A stretch of 27,360 bases of DNA from JBCDAP01 sp038747915 (GCA_038747915.1 JBCDJJ010000047.1:1-27360), one strand, 5' to 3'. Numbered from the stretch's first letter, positions 1 to 7,076 are shown. Numbers and translations: made by a program. Notes: generated by a model from the sequence alone, not told the origin.

Positions 1-1314
1 ACCGCCGGCGCCAACCCCACCCAGGTCAAGATCGGCATCGATAACGCCGTCGCTGCCGTCGTCGCCGAGCTGACCAACATGTCCAAGCCCGTCGCCAACT
101 CCAAGGAAATCGCCCAGGTCGGCACCTGCTCAGCCAACCAGGACGAGCAGATCGGCCAGATCATCGCTGAGGCGATGGACAAGGTCGGCAAGGACGGCGT
201 CATCACCGTCGAAGAGGGCAAGAGCCTCGAGACCGAGGTCGAGCTGCTCGAGGGCATGCAGTTCGACAAGGGCTACCTCTCCCCCCACTTCGTGACCGAC
301 CAGGCCGCCATGGAGTGCGTGCTCGAGGACGCCTACATCCTCATCCACGAGAAGAAGATCTCGAGCGCCAAGGACCTGCTACCCGTGCTCACCAAGGTGG
401 CCGAGCAGGGCAAGGCGCTGCTCATCATCGCTGAGGATGTCGAGTCCGAGGCCCTGGCCACGCTCGTGGTCAACAAGCTCCGCGGCATCCTCAAGGTCGC
501 AGCGGTCAAGGCCCCCGGCTTCGGCGACCGCCGCAAGGAGATGCTCCGCGACATCGCGGTCCTCACCGGCGGTCAGCCGGTCATGGAAGAACTCGGCCTC
601 GACCTCGAGAAGGTCGAGCTCAAGGACCTCGGCCGCACCAAGAAGGTCTCGATCACCAAGGACGACACCACCATCGTCGAGGGCGCCGGCACGAACACCG
701 ACATCAAGGGCCGCATCGAGCAGTTCGAGGCCCAGATCGACAACACCTCGTCCGACTACGACCGCGAGAAGCTCCAGGAGCGCCTGGCCAAGCTCGCTGG
801 CGGTGTTGCCCAGATCAACGTCGGGGCTGCGACCGAGGTCGAGATGAAGGAGAAGAAGGCCCGCGTGGAAGACGCCCTCCACGCCTCCCGGGCAGCGGTC
901 GAGGAGGGCATCCTCCCCGGCGGCGGCACCGCGGTCCTGCACGCCCGCAACTCGCTCGACGCCCTCCGCAAGAAGGCCGACGGCGACGAGCGCATCGGCA
1001 TCGACATCGTCTTCAAGGCCCTCGAGGCCCCCATCAAGCAGATCGCTGCCAACTGCGGCCTCGACGGCTCCGTCGTCGCCCAGAAGATCATCGACACCAA
1101 CAAGGCCGGCTTCGGCTACAACGCCCTGACCCACGAATATGGGGATCTCGTCTCCATGGGCGTGATCGTTCCCACGAAAGTCGAGCGGATCGCCCTCCAG
1201 AATGCGGCGAGCATCGCCGGCCTGCTGCTGACGACCGACGCGAGCATCGTGGAGATCAAGGAGAAGTCGAAGGCGCCGGCTGGCGGCGGGATGGATGACG
1301 ATTTCGATTACTAA
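1..1314 (+). CDS. groL: 60 kDa chaperonin GroEL, 3' part (5' end outside window)
   Basis: GroEL forms the cytosolic double-ring ATP-dependent folding chamber with GroES. The frame is open from base 1, giving 437 residues; by comparison with E. coli GroEL about 107 N-terminal residues lie upstream. Clear family blocks are the MDKVGKDGVITVEEG segment, VKAPGFGDRRKEML in the apical domain, SDYDREKLQERLAKLAGGVA, and ARVEDALHASRAAVEEG, which keeps the ATPase Asp equivalent to E. coli D398. The C-terminal tail is GGGMDDDFDY rather than long GGM repeats. Oddities: the adenine/ribose-contact Asp (E. coli D495, in the DPTKV motif) is Val here (VPTKV, codon 1168-1170). From about 1137 codon choice changes from strongly C-ending (gcc, ctc, gtc) to gcg, ctg and acg like the rest of the window. 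Identity is certain; whether this copy is the housekeeping one is not. Confidence 0.97.
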   Translation, partial: TAGANPTQVKIGIDNAVAAVVAELTNMSKPVANSKEIAQVGTCSANQDEQIGQIIAEAMDKVGKDGVITVEEGKSLETEVELLEGMQFDKGYLSPHFVTDQAAMECVLEDAYILIHEKKISSAKDLLPVLTKVAEQGKALLIIAEDVESEALATLVVNKLRGILKVAAVKAPGFGDRRKEMLRDIAVLTGGQPVMEELGLDLEKVELKDLGRTKKVSITKDDTTIVEGAGTNTDIKGRIEQFEAQIDNTSSDYDREKLQERLAKLAGGVAQINVGAATEVEMKEKKARVEDALHASRAAVEEGILPGGGTAVLHARNSLDALRKKADGDERIGIDIVFKALEAPIKQIAANCGLDGSVVAQKIIDTNKAGFGYNALTHEYGDLVSMGVIVPTKVERIALQNAASIAGLLLTTDASIVEIKEKSKAPAGGGMDDDFDY

Positions 1315-1351
1315 TCTGCTATCTGTTTAGATAAAATATTTACGTAATTAT

Positions 1352-1378
1352 ACCCGCTACCAGCGGGTTTTCTTTTTG
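1352..1378 (+). terminator. Rho-independent terminator after groL
   Basis: A perfect 7-bp stem (acccgct / agcgggt) with loop acc is followed directly by a T-rich run (tttctttttgg). It lies 37 nt after the groL stop inside AT-rich DNA and ends just before the ribosome binding site of the next gene, so it should separate groL from the SIR2-like fragment. Confidence 0.8.
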
Positions 1379-1385
1379 GAGACAG

Positions 1386-1877
1386 ATGAGCATTGCAATC
1401 GATTCCAAATCCGTCATTATTCTTGGTGCTGGAGCTTCAAAGCATGCGGGAGCTCCAATCATGCGAGAGTTCTTCGACTCGGCATACGATCTTTCCCTAA
1501 CTCATCCCGATCTGAAAACACAATATGAAAAAGTGTCAGAGTTTAGAGATCAACTAGCGACACGATTGCGTGACTTCGATTTTGATATACATAGTCTTGA
1601 AACTGTATTTTCTGCACTAGAGATGATGCAGCTAATACGAGACGAAGGTGATGATTACTTAGATTTATACAACGCCTTTTCACTAATGATTTCTTTAACA
1701 CTCGAATACTCAATAACGTATGCTAGATCTATCGTGAACCACTACACGGTTTCCATGTATCCAGCATACGGATATGATATGCTAGTTAAGATTATAAGTG
1801 ACAGCGCGGACGAGTATCATAAAAAATTCAACACATCATTCTCTCCACCAACAATCATCACATTCAACTATGACTGC
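1386..1877 (+). pseudogene. SIR2-like domain protein, truncated after FNYD
   Basis: About 163 residues of a SIR2-like (NAD-binding, Rossmann-type) protein. The N-terminus has the signature VIILGAGASKHAGAP (GAGAS at residues 14-18). The segment ends with TIITFNYD (159-163), the second hallmark of SIR2-like domains found in many phage-defence NADases. A GGAGA site at 1378-1382 precedes the ATG. The DNA is AT-rich with A/T-ending codons, unlike everything around it, which suggests recent transfer. Immediately after the Asp codon the sequence turns into GC-rich palindromic repeat DNA. The open frame continues to 2492 but encodes only low-complexity Pro/Arg/His sequence that matches repeats, so I take it as read-through. 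The rest of the domain and any partner domain are missing, so it is probably non-functional. Which defence family it came from cannot be told. Confidence 0.75.
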
Positions 1878-2016
1878 GCCGGGTGCCACTGGTGGCTTGC
1901 CCACCAGTGCGGCCACCCAGCCCCTCCGATCACTGGCGGACAAGCCGCCAGTGTCACCCACCACCATCCACGCGAAGCCGCCCTCTCTCCCAGAGGAGGT
2001 GCGGAGGACACCTCCC
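1878..2016 (+). repeat. Palindromic intergenic repeat, copy A (~140 bp)
   Basis: Starts at the SIR2 break point. It contains a perfect 9-bp hairpin cactggtgg-cttgc-ccaccagtg (1887-1909), flanked by an outer GGGTG/CACCC pairing, and a second perfect 9-bp hairpin cactggcgg-acaag-ccgccagtg (1931-1953). A weaker gaggtg/cacctc hairpin lies near its end. It aligns over its whole length with copy B at 2216-2353. Confidence 0.85.
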
Positions 2017-2114
2017 CCGCCCACGGCGCCACACCTACCTCACACCGGCCCCCGATCCGCCCGAGGATCGGCGCTCCGACCGCATCCTGCATCACCGAGC
2101 ACCATCGCGCGGTG

Positions 2115-2140
2115 GTGGGAGCATCGCGCTCCCACACCGG
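2115..2140 (+). repeat. GGGAGC hairpin repeat, copy H1
   Basis: 8-bp stem gtgggagc / gctcccac with loop atcgc, followed by the family's CACCGG motif. Relatives are at 2162-2196, 16891-16921 and 24901-24932. Confidence 0.75.
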
Positions 2141-2161
2141 GAATGCTGGGCGTGTGTGGGC

Positions 2162-2196
2162 GAGCGTTCGTGGGAGTGGGACGCTCCCACCACCGG
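2162..2196 (+). repeat. GGGAGC hairpin repeat, copy H2
   Basis: Stem gtgggag / ctcccac (7 bp plus one G-T pair) preceded by gcgttc and followed by caCCACCGGG. It shares both the leading GTTC and the trailing CCACCGG with the copies at 16891 and 24901. Confidence 0.8.
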
Positions 2197-2215
2197 GCCT
2201 CGGGACACAAAGACC

Positions 2216-2353
2216 CCGGGTGCGACTGTTGGTTCGCCCACCAGTGCGACCACCCACCCGCTCCGACCACCGGCGGACGAGCCGCCGGTGCCGCCCACCA
2301 TTCATCGAAAGGCGTCCCGCTTTCGCAAGAGGGGGTGCGGGGGACACCTCCCC
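2216..2353 (+). repeat. Palindromic intergenic repeat, copy B (~140 bp)
   Basis: Same order of elements as copy A. The first hairpin has decayed by one mismatch (actgttgg / ccaccagt). The second is a perfect 9-bp stem caccggcgg-acgag-ccgccggtg (2268-2290). Relative to copy A, the T-A pair of that stem is changed to C-G on both sides, a compensatory change. It ends with the same ggacacctcccc block. Confidence 0.85.
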
Positions 2354-2730
2354 TGCTCGTGCAGGCCAATGCGCACAAACACACACCCGGCGTGCCGTGG
2401 AAGAGCGATCCGAACCACGGATCGCCACCATCGCCCACCCAGGCCGCGTCGGCATCCAACAACACACGTCACCGCCAGGGCCACGCTCCTGATTCGTGAC
2501 CACGAGCCCGTGCACGCGTCACCGCCGCCACTCTCGCGCGGTCACGACTGTTGAAAACACACGAAATCTGGTGAAAACCAGGAACCGCGTGGGCGCACCT
2601 TCCCACCCGCGCATTGTCTGGGTGCACGGGTGAGCACGGCCGGTGTGCGGTCGTGGGAGTCAACCACCCATTCCGTTAGAGAGCCCCGCACCGCCCGCAC
2701 GGTTCCGCGCGGGTGGAGTGGAGCAGGCGT

Positions 2731-2750
2731 CGAGCTGCGCACGCAGCTCG
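2731..2750 (+). promoter_or_regulatory. 5'-leader stem-loop upstream of the gene at 2776
   Basis: Perfect 8-bp stem cgagctgc / gcagctcg with loop gcac. It ends 11 nt before the GGAGG ribosome binding site (2762-2766). It could stabilise the mRNA 5' end or affect initiation; no known riboswitch is recognised. Confidence 0.5.
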
Positions 2751-2775
2751 CGTCAAGAGATGGAGGAGCTTTGCG

Positions 2776-3402
2776 ATGCAGAGCCATCAAAGGCTGTGGT
2801 GCGCGCTCGGAGCGCTCACCGCAGCGGGACTCGCGGCGCCCTCGGCCGGTGCGATCACGATCGATCCCGTGAGCAACAACTCGTTCACAGGCGCCGCCGA
2901 GATCCCGATCGTCGGCGAGATCGGTGCCCTCGCCTTCCCCATCACCCTCGACACGACCGGGAGCGATGTCGACTTCTTCAAGCTCAATCTCCGCAGAGAT
3001 CAGGTCATCGTGATCTCGACGGGCACGAACTTCGGTCCCTTCGTCGACTCGCCCGACACCACCCTCGCGCTGCTAGATAGTGAAGGCCAGCTCGTCGCGG
3101 GTGTGAACGACAACTCGGGTTCCAACAACCAGGCCGATGCGCTCGGCTCGCTCGTGCAGGCCACGATCACCGAAACCGGCGAGTACTTCCTCGTGGTGAG
3201 CGGGAGCGGCGACCTGGACTTTGACGGGCTGATCGACCCGGCGCCCGGCGACCTCACCAACCAAGCAGCCGCAGGACACGGCGAAACCGGTCTCTACCTG
3301 CTGAGCGTGTCCTTCCTCACGATACCCAGCCCTGGTGCGGCGGCGCTGGCCCTCATGGCCGGCGCGCTCGCGGCGACATCGCGCGCGAGGTCTCGACGGT
3401 GA
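2776..3402 (+). CDS. Exported PPC-like domain protein with variant PEP-CTERM-like tail
   Basis: 208 residues. The start at 2776 is chosen because GGAGG sits 9 nt upstream and the signal peptide then begins properly: MQSHQR, a hydrophobic stretch rich in Ala and Leu, and a cleavage region near APSAGA (about residue 26). Residues about 55-160 read as a bacterial pre-peptidase C-terminal (PPC)-type beta-sandwich: SDVDFFKLNL, then DTTLALLDSEGQLVAGVNDN, then TETGEYFLVVSGSGD. The C-terminus has Pro-Ser-Pro, a hydrophobic Ala/Leu helix and the basic end SRARSRR. This is laid out like a PEP-CTERM sorting signal but with PSP in place of PEP. It is likely exported and held or processed at the outer surface. 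The exact function is unknown, and no exosortase is in the window. Confidence 0.8.
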   Translation: MQSHQRLWCALGALTAAGLAAPSAGAITIDPVSNNSFTGAAEIPIVGEIGALAFPITLDTTGSDVDFFKLNLRRDQVIVISTGTNFGPFVDSPDTTLALLDSEGQLVAGVNDNSGSNNQADALGSLVQATITETGEYFLVVSGSGDLDFDGLIDPAPGDLTNQAAAGHGETGLYLLSVSFLTIPSPGAAALALMAGALAATSRARSRR

Positions 3403-3539
3403 GACGCCAGCGGACGTCGTCTCGACGGACGACGTCCAGCTTTGCTGCCCCGCATCACCAATCGCGGTGATCGGCGTGCGCCCCGACCGTGGTGGCTGCT
3501 CCGTACACTGGACAGAACCCTCGCCGGTAGGAGCCCCCC

Positions 3540-4403
3540 ATGCGCACGCCGATCACCTCGATGCTGACCCTCGCGACCCTGTTCGCCGTCGCGCTCTCCG
3601 TCGTGGCCTGCAAGTACAACACCGCCACCGGTCGTCGGCAGCTCTCGTTCATCTCCATCCAGGACCAGATCTCCCTCGGCGAAGAAGCGGGGGCCGCTGC
3701 ACTGCAAGAGGGCGGCGGGCCGCTCGGCGACTCGGTCGTCAACCAGCACGTCTCGCGCATCGGCATGCAGCTCGTGCAGCACGTCGAGCCCGCGTACCGC
3801 GATCTGCCGTGGGAGTTCACTGTTGTCGACTCGGACCAGATCAACGCCTTTGCACTGCCCGGCGGCAAGATCTACATCCACCGCGGCCTCATGCAACGCA
3901 TGACCAACGACGCCCAGCTCGCCGGCGTCATCGCGCACGAGATCGGCCATGTGGTCGGCGAGCACACCAACGAGCGGATGAGCGGCACGATCCTCGCCCA
4001 GATCGGCGCGAGCGCGGGCATCGCCGCGATCACGAGCTACTCGAGCTCGGCCTGGGTCGCCGATGTGGTGCCGAGCTTCATCGAGCAGGGCACCGGCGTG
4101 CTGCTGCTCAAGTACAACCGCGACCAGGAGAGCGAGTCGGACACCCTGGGCCTGCGCTACATGACGAGCGCCGGGTACAACCCCCGCGGCATGCTCGAGC
4201 TCATGCAGATCCTCCAGCGTGCCTCGGCCGAGGGCGCACGACAGCCCGAGTTCCTCTCGACGCACCCGCACCCCGAGACACGGGTCGCGACGATCGAAAG
4301 GCTGCTCGCGGGCGACTACGCGCAGGCCGCAGCGGATCTTCCGATGCACGCGGATTCGTTCCGGCAGAACATCGGGATGCGAATCGGCACCGCTGGGATC
4401 TGA
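3540..4403 (+). CDS. M48-family zinc metalloprotease lipoprotein (BepA/LoiP-like)
   Basis: 287 residues. The N-terminus is a lipoprotein signal: a hydrophobic stretch ending in VVAC, with the lipidated Cys at residue 24. The mature start KYNTATGRRQLSFIS is characteristic of periplasmic M48 lipoproteins. The zinc motif HEIGH lies at residues 133-137. The third ligand is probably E197 in NRDQESESD, followed by the typical GLRYM. A late STHPHPETRVATI block is also typical of the family. AGGAG at 3529-3533 lies 6 nt before the ATG. Relatives act in outer-membrane protein quality control by degrading misassembled proteins; that role is inferred here. It has its own 137-bp upstream spacer and no operon partner. 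Confidence 0.92.
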   Translation: MRTPITSMLTLATLFAVALSVVACKYNTATGRRQLSFISIQDQISLGEEAGAAALQEGGGPLGDSVVNQHVSRIGMQLVQHVEPAYRDLPWEFTVVDSDQINAFALPGGKIYIHRGLMQRMTNDAQLAGVIAHEIGHVVGEHTNERMSGTILAQIGASAGIAAITSYSSSAWVADVVPSFIEQGTGVLLLKYNRDQESESDTLGLRYMTSAGYNPRGMLELMQILQRASAEGARQPEFLSTHPHPETRVATIERLLAGDYAQAAADLPMHADSFRQNIGMRIGTAGI

Positions 4404-4487
4404 GGGTGGTCCGTTGGTCTGACGGTTGAAGACAGCTTGTGAGTCGGCGCGCGCCTGGTTGAGCTCGTCTGGCGTGTTGGGTAGACG

Positions 4488-4528
4488 ACGATGGGTGGGT
4501 GTCTGGCGCGCGTGCCGGCGCCCGCGGC
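4488..4528 (+). repeat. R repeat, partial copy (right half)
   Basis: Matches only the 3' half of the R repeat, with the conserved block ggcgcgcgtgccggcgcccg followed by cggc. It lies just upstream of a full copy in the same orientation, as if a tandem duplication had partly decayed. Confidence 0.7.
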
Positions 4529-4563
4529 TGGAGTGTGTTGTTTCGGCAGGCAGGTGACTCGGT

Positions 4564-4673
4564 GTCCGAGGGCTTGCGCCCTCGGCTCGCTGGAGCGTGT
4601 GAGTGTGGACTCACCGGTTGGCTTTGTGTGTGGTGGTGGGTGGGCGTCCGGTGCGCGTGCCGGCGCCCGCGGC
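4564..4673 (+). repeat. R repeat, full copy 1
   Basis: Begins with a perfect 8-bp stem ccgagggc-ttgc-gccctcgg (4566-4585). A moderately conserved middle (ggagcgtgtgag ... ggttggctttgtg ... ggtggtgg) follows, and it ends with gtgcgcgtgccggcgcccg then cggc. Near-identical copies in the same orientation are at 6069-6177 and 7155-7266. Confidence 0.85.
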
Positions 4674-4804
4674 CCGGGGTGTTGCGTGTGCGTTCGCGCG
4701 AGGGGTCTCCCTTGCATGTGACGGTCTGCGCAGGGGTACCCCGTGAAAGAACGCTCGATCGAAGCGTGCGCTCGACGAAGCCGTTGAACCGGTGCACCTT
4801 GACG

Positions 4805-4828
4805 TGAAGCCGAAACGGATCGGCTTCA
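4805..4828 (+). promoter_or_regulatory. Stem-loop in the leader of the gene at 4875
   Basis: 8-bp stem tgaagccg / cggcttca around an 8-nt loop aaacggat, 32 nt before the ribosome binding site. There is no T-run, so it is more likely a leader structure than a terminator. Confidence 0.4.
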
Positions 4829-4874
4829 ACACGTCTCGCGATGCCTCGTCACCTCGTTCGGAAAGGACCGAGCC

Positions 4875-5288
4875 ATGCTGTCGTTCTGCGCTCTCCGCTC
4901 ACTCGTCGTTCCCGCGCTCGCCTTCGCCGCGGTCGCCCTCGTGCCCGCGACCCAGGCGTCGGCGCAGGGGCGGTGCGGCTACCACGGCGGTCAGAACACC
5001 GTCATCGTCACCCAGCCGCAGTACACCACGTGCCCGACCACCGGCAACACCATCATCGTCAACCCCGTGCAGCCGATCTATCGGCCCGGCCCGGTGGTGA
5101 TTCAGCAGCCCGTCTACCGTGGCCGCGGGTTCCGCCACCACCATGGCCGGCGCTTCGGCCACGGCTTCCACAGCCACCGCCGCGGGCACTTCCATGGTCA
5201 TGGGTATCACCGATACGGGCGCCACTATTCGGGTAACTCGGTCGGCGTGAACACCGGCAACTTCGGGTTCTTCCTTCGCTTCGACTGA
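4875..5288 (+). CDS. Small secreted His/Gly-rich protein of unknown function
   Basis: 137 residues. GGAAAGGA at 4860-4867 fixes the ATG. A clear Sec signal peptide runs to about residue 31 (ending ASA-QG). The mature protein starts with a Cys- and Thr-containing part (GRCGYHGG, TVIVTQPQYTTCPTTGNTIIV). A Pro/Gln/Tyr stretch follows (PIYRPGPVVIQQPVYRGRG), and then about 45 residues very rich in His, Gly and Arg. It ends NTGNFGFFLRFD, where the terminal aromatic residue pattern resembles beta-strand ends of surface proteins. The His-rich part could bind metal, but no known family is recognised. It is flanked by its own leader and a strong terminator, so it is a single-gene unit. Confidence 0.75.
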   Translation: MLSFCALRSLVVPALAFAAVALVPATQASAQGRCGYHGGQNTVIVTQPQYTTCPTTGNTIIVNPVQPIYRPGPVVIQQPVYRGRGFRHHHGRRFGHGFHSHRRGHFHGHGYHRYGRHYSGNSVGVNTGNFGFFLRFD

Positions 5289-5336
5289 TCTCCACACGAC
5301 TTGCCGGTTTCCCAACGTGACACGTCGCGCCCTGGA

Positions 5337-5369
5337 CGCCGAGCCCGCATCGTGGCTCGGCGTTTTTCG
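5337..5369 (+). terminator. Rho-independent terminator after the His-rich gene
   Basis: 9-bp perfect stem cgccgagcc / ggctcggcg with an 8-nt loop followed by TTTTT (5363-5367), about 50 nt after the stop codon at 5288. Confidence 0.9.
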
Positions 5370-5532
5370 TTGGTGACATGGCGCCGGGGACATCGCCGGC
5401 GCGATTCATCGGGGAACCCCGACATCACGCCCCGGCCGCCACACGGCGCGAAGGGTTTGGTCGGCCGATCGGTTCAGAGGGGACCGCTGCTTCTGGCGGC
5501 CTGAATTGACCCCCTCGCCGAAAGGTTGACAC

Positions 5533-5979
5533 ATGTTCCAGTTGATCGCTCGTCGTGCTTCGGTCCTGTCCGGTGCGTTGGTGTCGATGGTTGCTGCGAT
5601 GGGTGTAGCGCCCGCAGCGTCGGCCGGCACGGCGCTGGTGACGCCGGCGGTGTCGACCGGCGTGGCGCAGATCACGCCGGTGCACCATCTCCCGCGTCGT
5701 GCGTTCTCCACCGGTGCGCGGCACGGGCACTCGGCCCGTGCCCGTGTGCTTCGTCCGCAGGGCGGGGTGGGGAGCCGCGTCGTGCGCCGGTCACCGGGTA
5801 TCGATGCCCGCCGCGCGGGTGTGCGTGATCTTGGCTTCGTGCCGGGTGTTCGGTTCGAGCGGGCGTTTGGCCGGACCGCCGAGCGGTCGGTTGTGCGCCG
5901 CGCGAATCGTTCGGTGCGGCGCGGGTTCGGTCATCGGCGGTTCCGCACACTCGGGCGTGGGCCCCGGCGGTTGCACTGA
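5533..5979 (+). CDS. Small secreted Arg-rich basic protein of unknown function
   Basis: 148 residues. The N-terminus is a signal peptide (MFQLIARR, hydrophobic segment, APAASA-GT near residue 31). The mature part is strongly basic, with many Arg-Arg and Arg-Gly/Ala/Val steps (SARARVLRPQGG, RRSPGIDARRAG, VVRRANRSVRRGFGHRRF), few acidic residues and no Cys. AAAGG at 5521-5525 precedes the ATG. The layout matches the preceding gene (signal peptide, then a compositionally biased basic chain), although the sequences are not clearly homologous. No family is recognised. It could bind nucleic acid or anionic polysaccharide outside the cell; that is a guess from charge only. A real gene is supported by the signal peptide, RBS and following hairpin. 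Confidence 0.65.
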   Translation: MFQLIARRASVLSGALVSMVAAMGVAPAASAGTALVTPAVSTGVAQITPVHHLPRRAFSTGARHGHSARARVLRPQGGVGSRVVRRSPGIDARRAGVRDLGFVPGVRFERAFGRTAERSVVRRANRSVRRGFGHRRFRTLGRGPRRLH

Positions 5980-6005
5980 GACGTTCTGACTCCTTTGTTT
6001 CCAGT

Positions 6006-6038
6006 TCGATCGCGAGAGCCTCGTGCTTTCGCGATCGA
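6006..6038 (+). terminator. Long stem-loop, probable terminator of the Arg-rich gene
   Basis: Stem tcgatcgcgagag / ctttcgcgatcga (13 pairs, one of them G-T) with a 7-nt loop, 26 nt after the stop codon. The tail (ttgccttgttg) is T-rich but not a clean run. Confidence 0.6.
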
Positions 6039-6068
6039 TTGCCTTGTTGATCGAGTCGTGCGTTGCTC

Positions 6069-6177
6069 GGTCCGAGGGCTTGCGCCCTCGGCTCGTTGAG
6101 AGTGTGGGCTTGGATTCATTGGTCGGCTCGGTGCGTGGTGATGAAGGGGAGTCTGGCGCGCGTGCTGGCGCCCGCGG
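6069..6177 (+). repeat. R repeat, full copy 2
   Basis: The same perfect stem ccgagggc-ttgc-gccctcgg (6072-6091) and the same 3' block ggcgcgcgtgctggcgcccg then cggc as copies 1 and 3; the middle is more diverged. Confidence 0.85.
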
Positions 6178-6370
6178 CGCTGATCTGCTTCGTTGCGTAG
6201 TGGCCTTGATTTGGGCTCCGGGCGTGGCGGAGGGCTCTTTTTTGACGGACGTCGTCCCGAATCTGATCGTGGGTCGTGCGCGTAGTCAGTACCGGCGGAT
6301 TGTGTGCACAGGGTGTCCGCCAGTTCATTGAACCTGCAGTGAGAGCTGCGAACACAGAAGGAGTTGGGCC

Positions 6371-7003
6371 ATGAATCGAGAGGCCATGATTGTCGGCGCT
6401 GTGGTTGCGTCCGCACTGAGCGGGCAGGCGCTGGCGATCGATGTGATCGGCGGGCAAACGAGTGTGCTGCTCGATACCGGTCTGCTGTCGAGTGCTGCGG
6501 GTCTGGATCTGTCGGGTGTGTCGCCGGGTGTGGGCGCGGGAGAGCTGGGTGATGGGTCGGTGGCGTTCTCGATCAACTCAAGGACGTTCGCCCCGCTCCC
6601 GACGACGTTCACCTACACGGATGGGCTCGCGACATTTGGGGGGACGATCGAGCACCTTGGCTCGGTGTTCTTCAACGCCGATGCGGTCGAGGTGGGGAAT
6701 TTCACGATCGGGTTTGATCAGAGTCGGGCGGACAGCGGGCTGTCGGGCTTCTTCGTAGCGTCGACCACAGGGGTGGCGGCGACGCTGTTCGACATCGTGC
6801 CGACGGTCGACCAGGCAGACGCGGGCGGGCTTGTGATCAGCGGCGATCTGCTGGTGTCCGCGGAGTTTGCGTCGTTCCTGGGCGACGACGGGCTCGCGGG
6901 CGCAGACGTGGGCGATGCGCTCGTGAACGCGGTGGTGCCCACGCCGGCGACGGCGGGGCTGGCGCTGGTCGGGGGCGCGGTGTGTGGTCGGCGGCGCCGG
7001 TGA
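6371..7003 (+). CDS. Exported protein with PTP-type PEP-CTERM-like tail
   Basis: 210 residues. AAGGAG at 6358-6363 lies 7 nt before the ATG. A Sec signal peptide is visible (MNREAMIVGAVVASALSGQALA-ID, about 22 residues). The mature part is Gly/Ser/Asp-rich with alternating hydrophobic residues, suggesting a beta-rich secreted domain (for example TFTYTDGLATFGGTIEHLG and VGNFTIGFDQSR). The C-terminus is VPTP, then a hydrophobic Ala/Gly/Leu helix, then CGRRRR. This is the same tripartite layout as PEP-CTERM but with PTP. It pairs with the gene at 2776, which has PSP. No domain family is recognised with confidence. Confidence 0.75.
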   Translation: MNREAMIVGAVVASALSGQALAIDVIGGQTSVLLDTGLLSSAAGLDLSGVSPGVGAGELGDGSVAFSINSRTFAPLPTTFTYTDGLATFGGTIEHLGSVFFNADAVEVGNFTIGFDQSRADSGLSGFFVASTTGVAATLFDIVPTVDQADAGGLVISGDLLVSAEFASFLGDDGLAGADVGDALVNAVVPTPATAGLALVGGAVCGRRRR

Positions 7004-7076
7004 GTGGATGGGCTGAGCGTTCGCGGTGACCCAAGGTCGGCGCGAATGCTCACACCGTCATCGACGCTTCCTTGTG

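Larger units (their letters stand above)
1878..2775. other. GC-rich non-coding repeat cluster and leader region
   Basis: I see no credible gene in these roughly 900 bases; open frames here are low-complexity and hold in several frames at once. The stretch is packed with palindromes: two copies of a ~140-bp repeat (1878-2016, 2216-2353), two copies of a GGGAGC-type hairpin between them, and two GATCC hairpins (ccgatcc/ggatcgg at 2052-2071, cgatccg/cggatcg at 2406-2424). There is also a GAAA-tetraloop hairpin ctggt-gaaa-accag at 2568-2581. From about 2620 it is probably the promoter and 5' leader of the gene at 2776. Confidence 0.7.
4404..4874. other. Gene-free spacer with repeat copies and a leader hairpin
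   Basis: No credible gene; the open frames are low-complexity and shift between frames. It holds a half copy (4488-4528) and a full copy (4564-4673) of the ~110-bp R repeat, then about 130 bases leading to the next gene with a hairpin at 4805-4828. Confidence 0.7.
5980..6370. other. Gene-free spacer with hairpin and R repeat
   Basis: Contains the 13-bp hairpin at 6006-6038, R repeat copy 2 (6069-6177), then about 190 bases with no gene that I can support. These lead to the AAGGAG site (6358-6363) of the gene at 6371. Confidence 0.7.

Noticed and set aside
1878..2353. CRISPR array
   Set aside because: Repeats are two long copies ~340 bp apart with internal palindromes, not short regularly spaced repeats with unique spacers, and no cas genes are nearby.
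1878..2492. Continuation of the SIR2-like frame for another 200 residues
   Set aside because: The sequence is repeat DNA, open in several frames on both strands, and encodes only Pro/Arg/His/Ser low-complexity sequence with no SIR2 C-terminal features.
4491..4807. Short + strand open frames in the spacer after the M48 gene
   Set aside because: They run through the R repeats, switch frame and have Gly/Arg/Val/Cys low-complexity products without good start sites.
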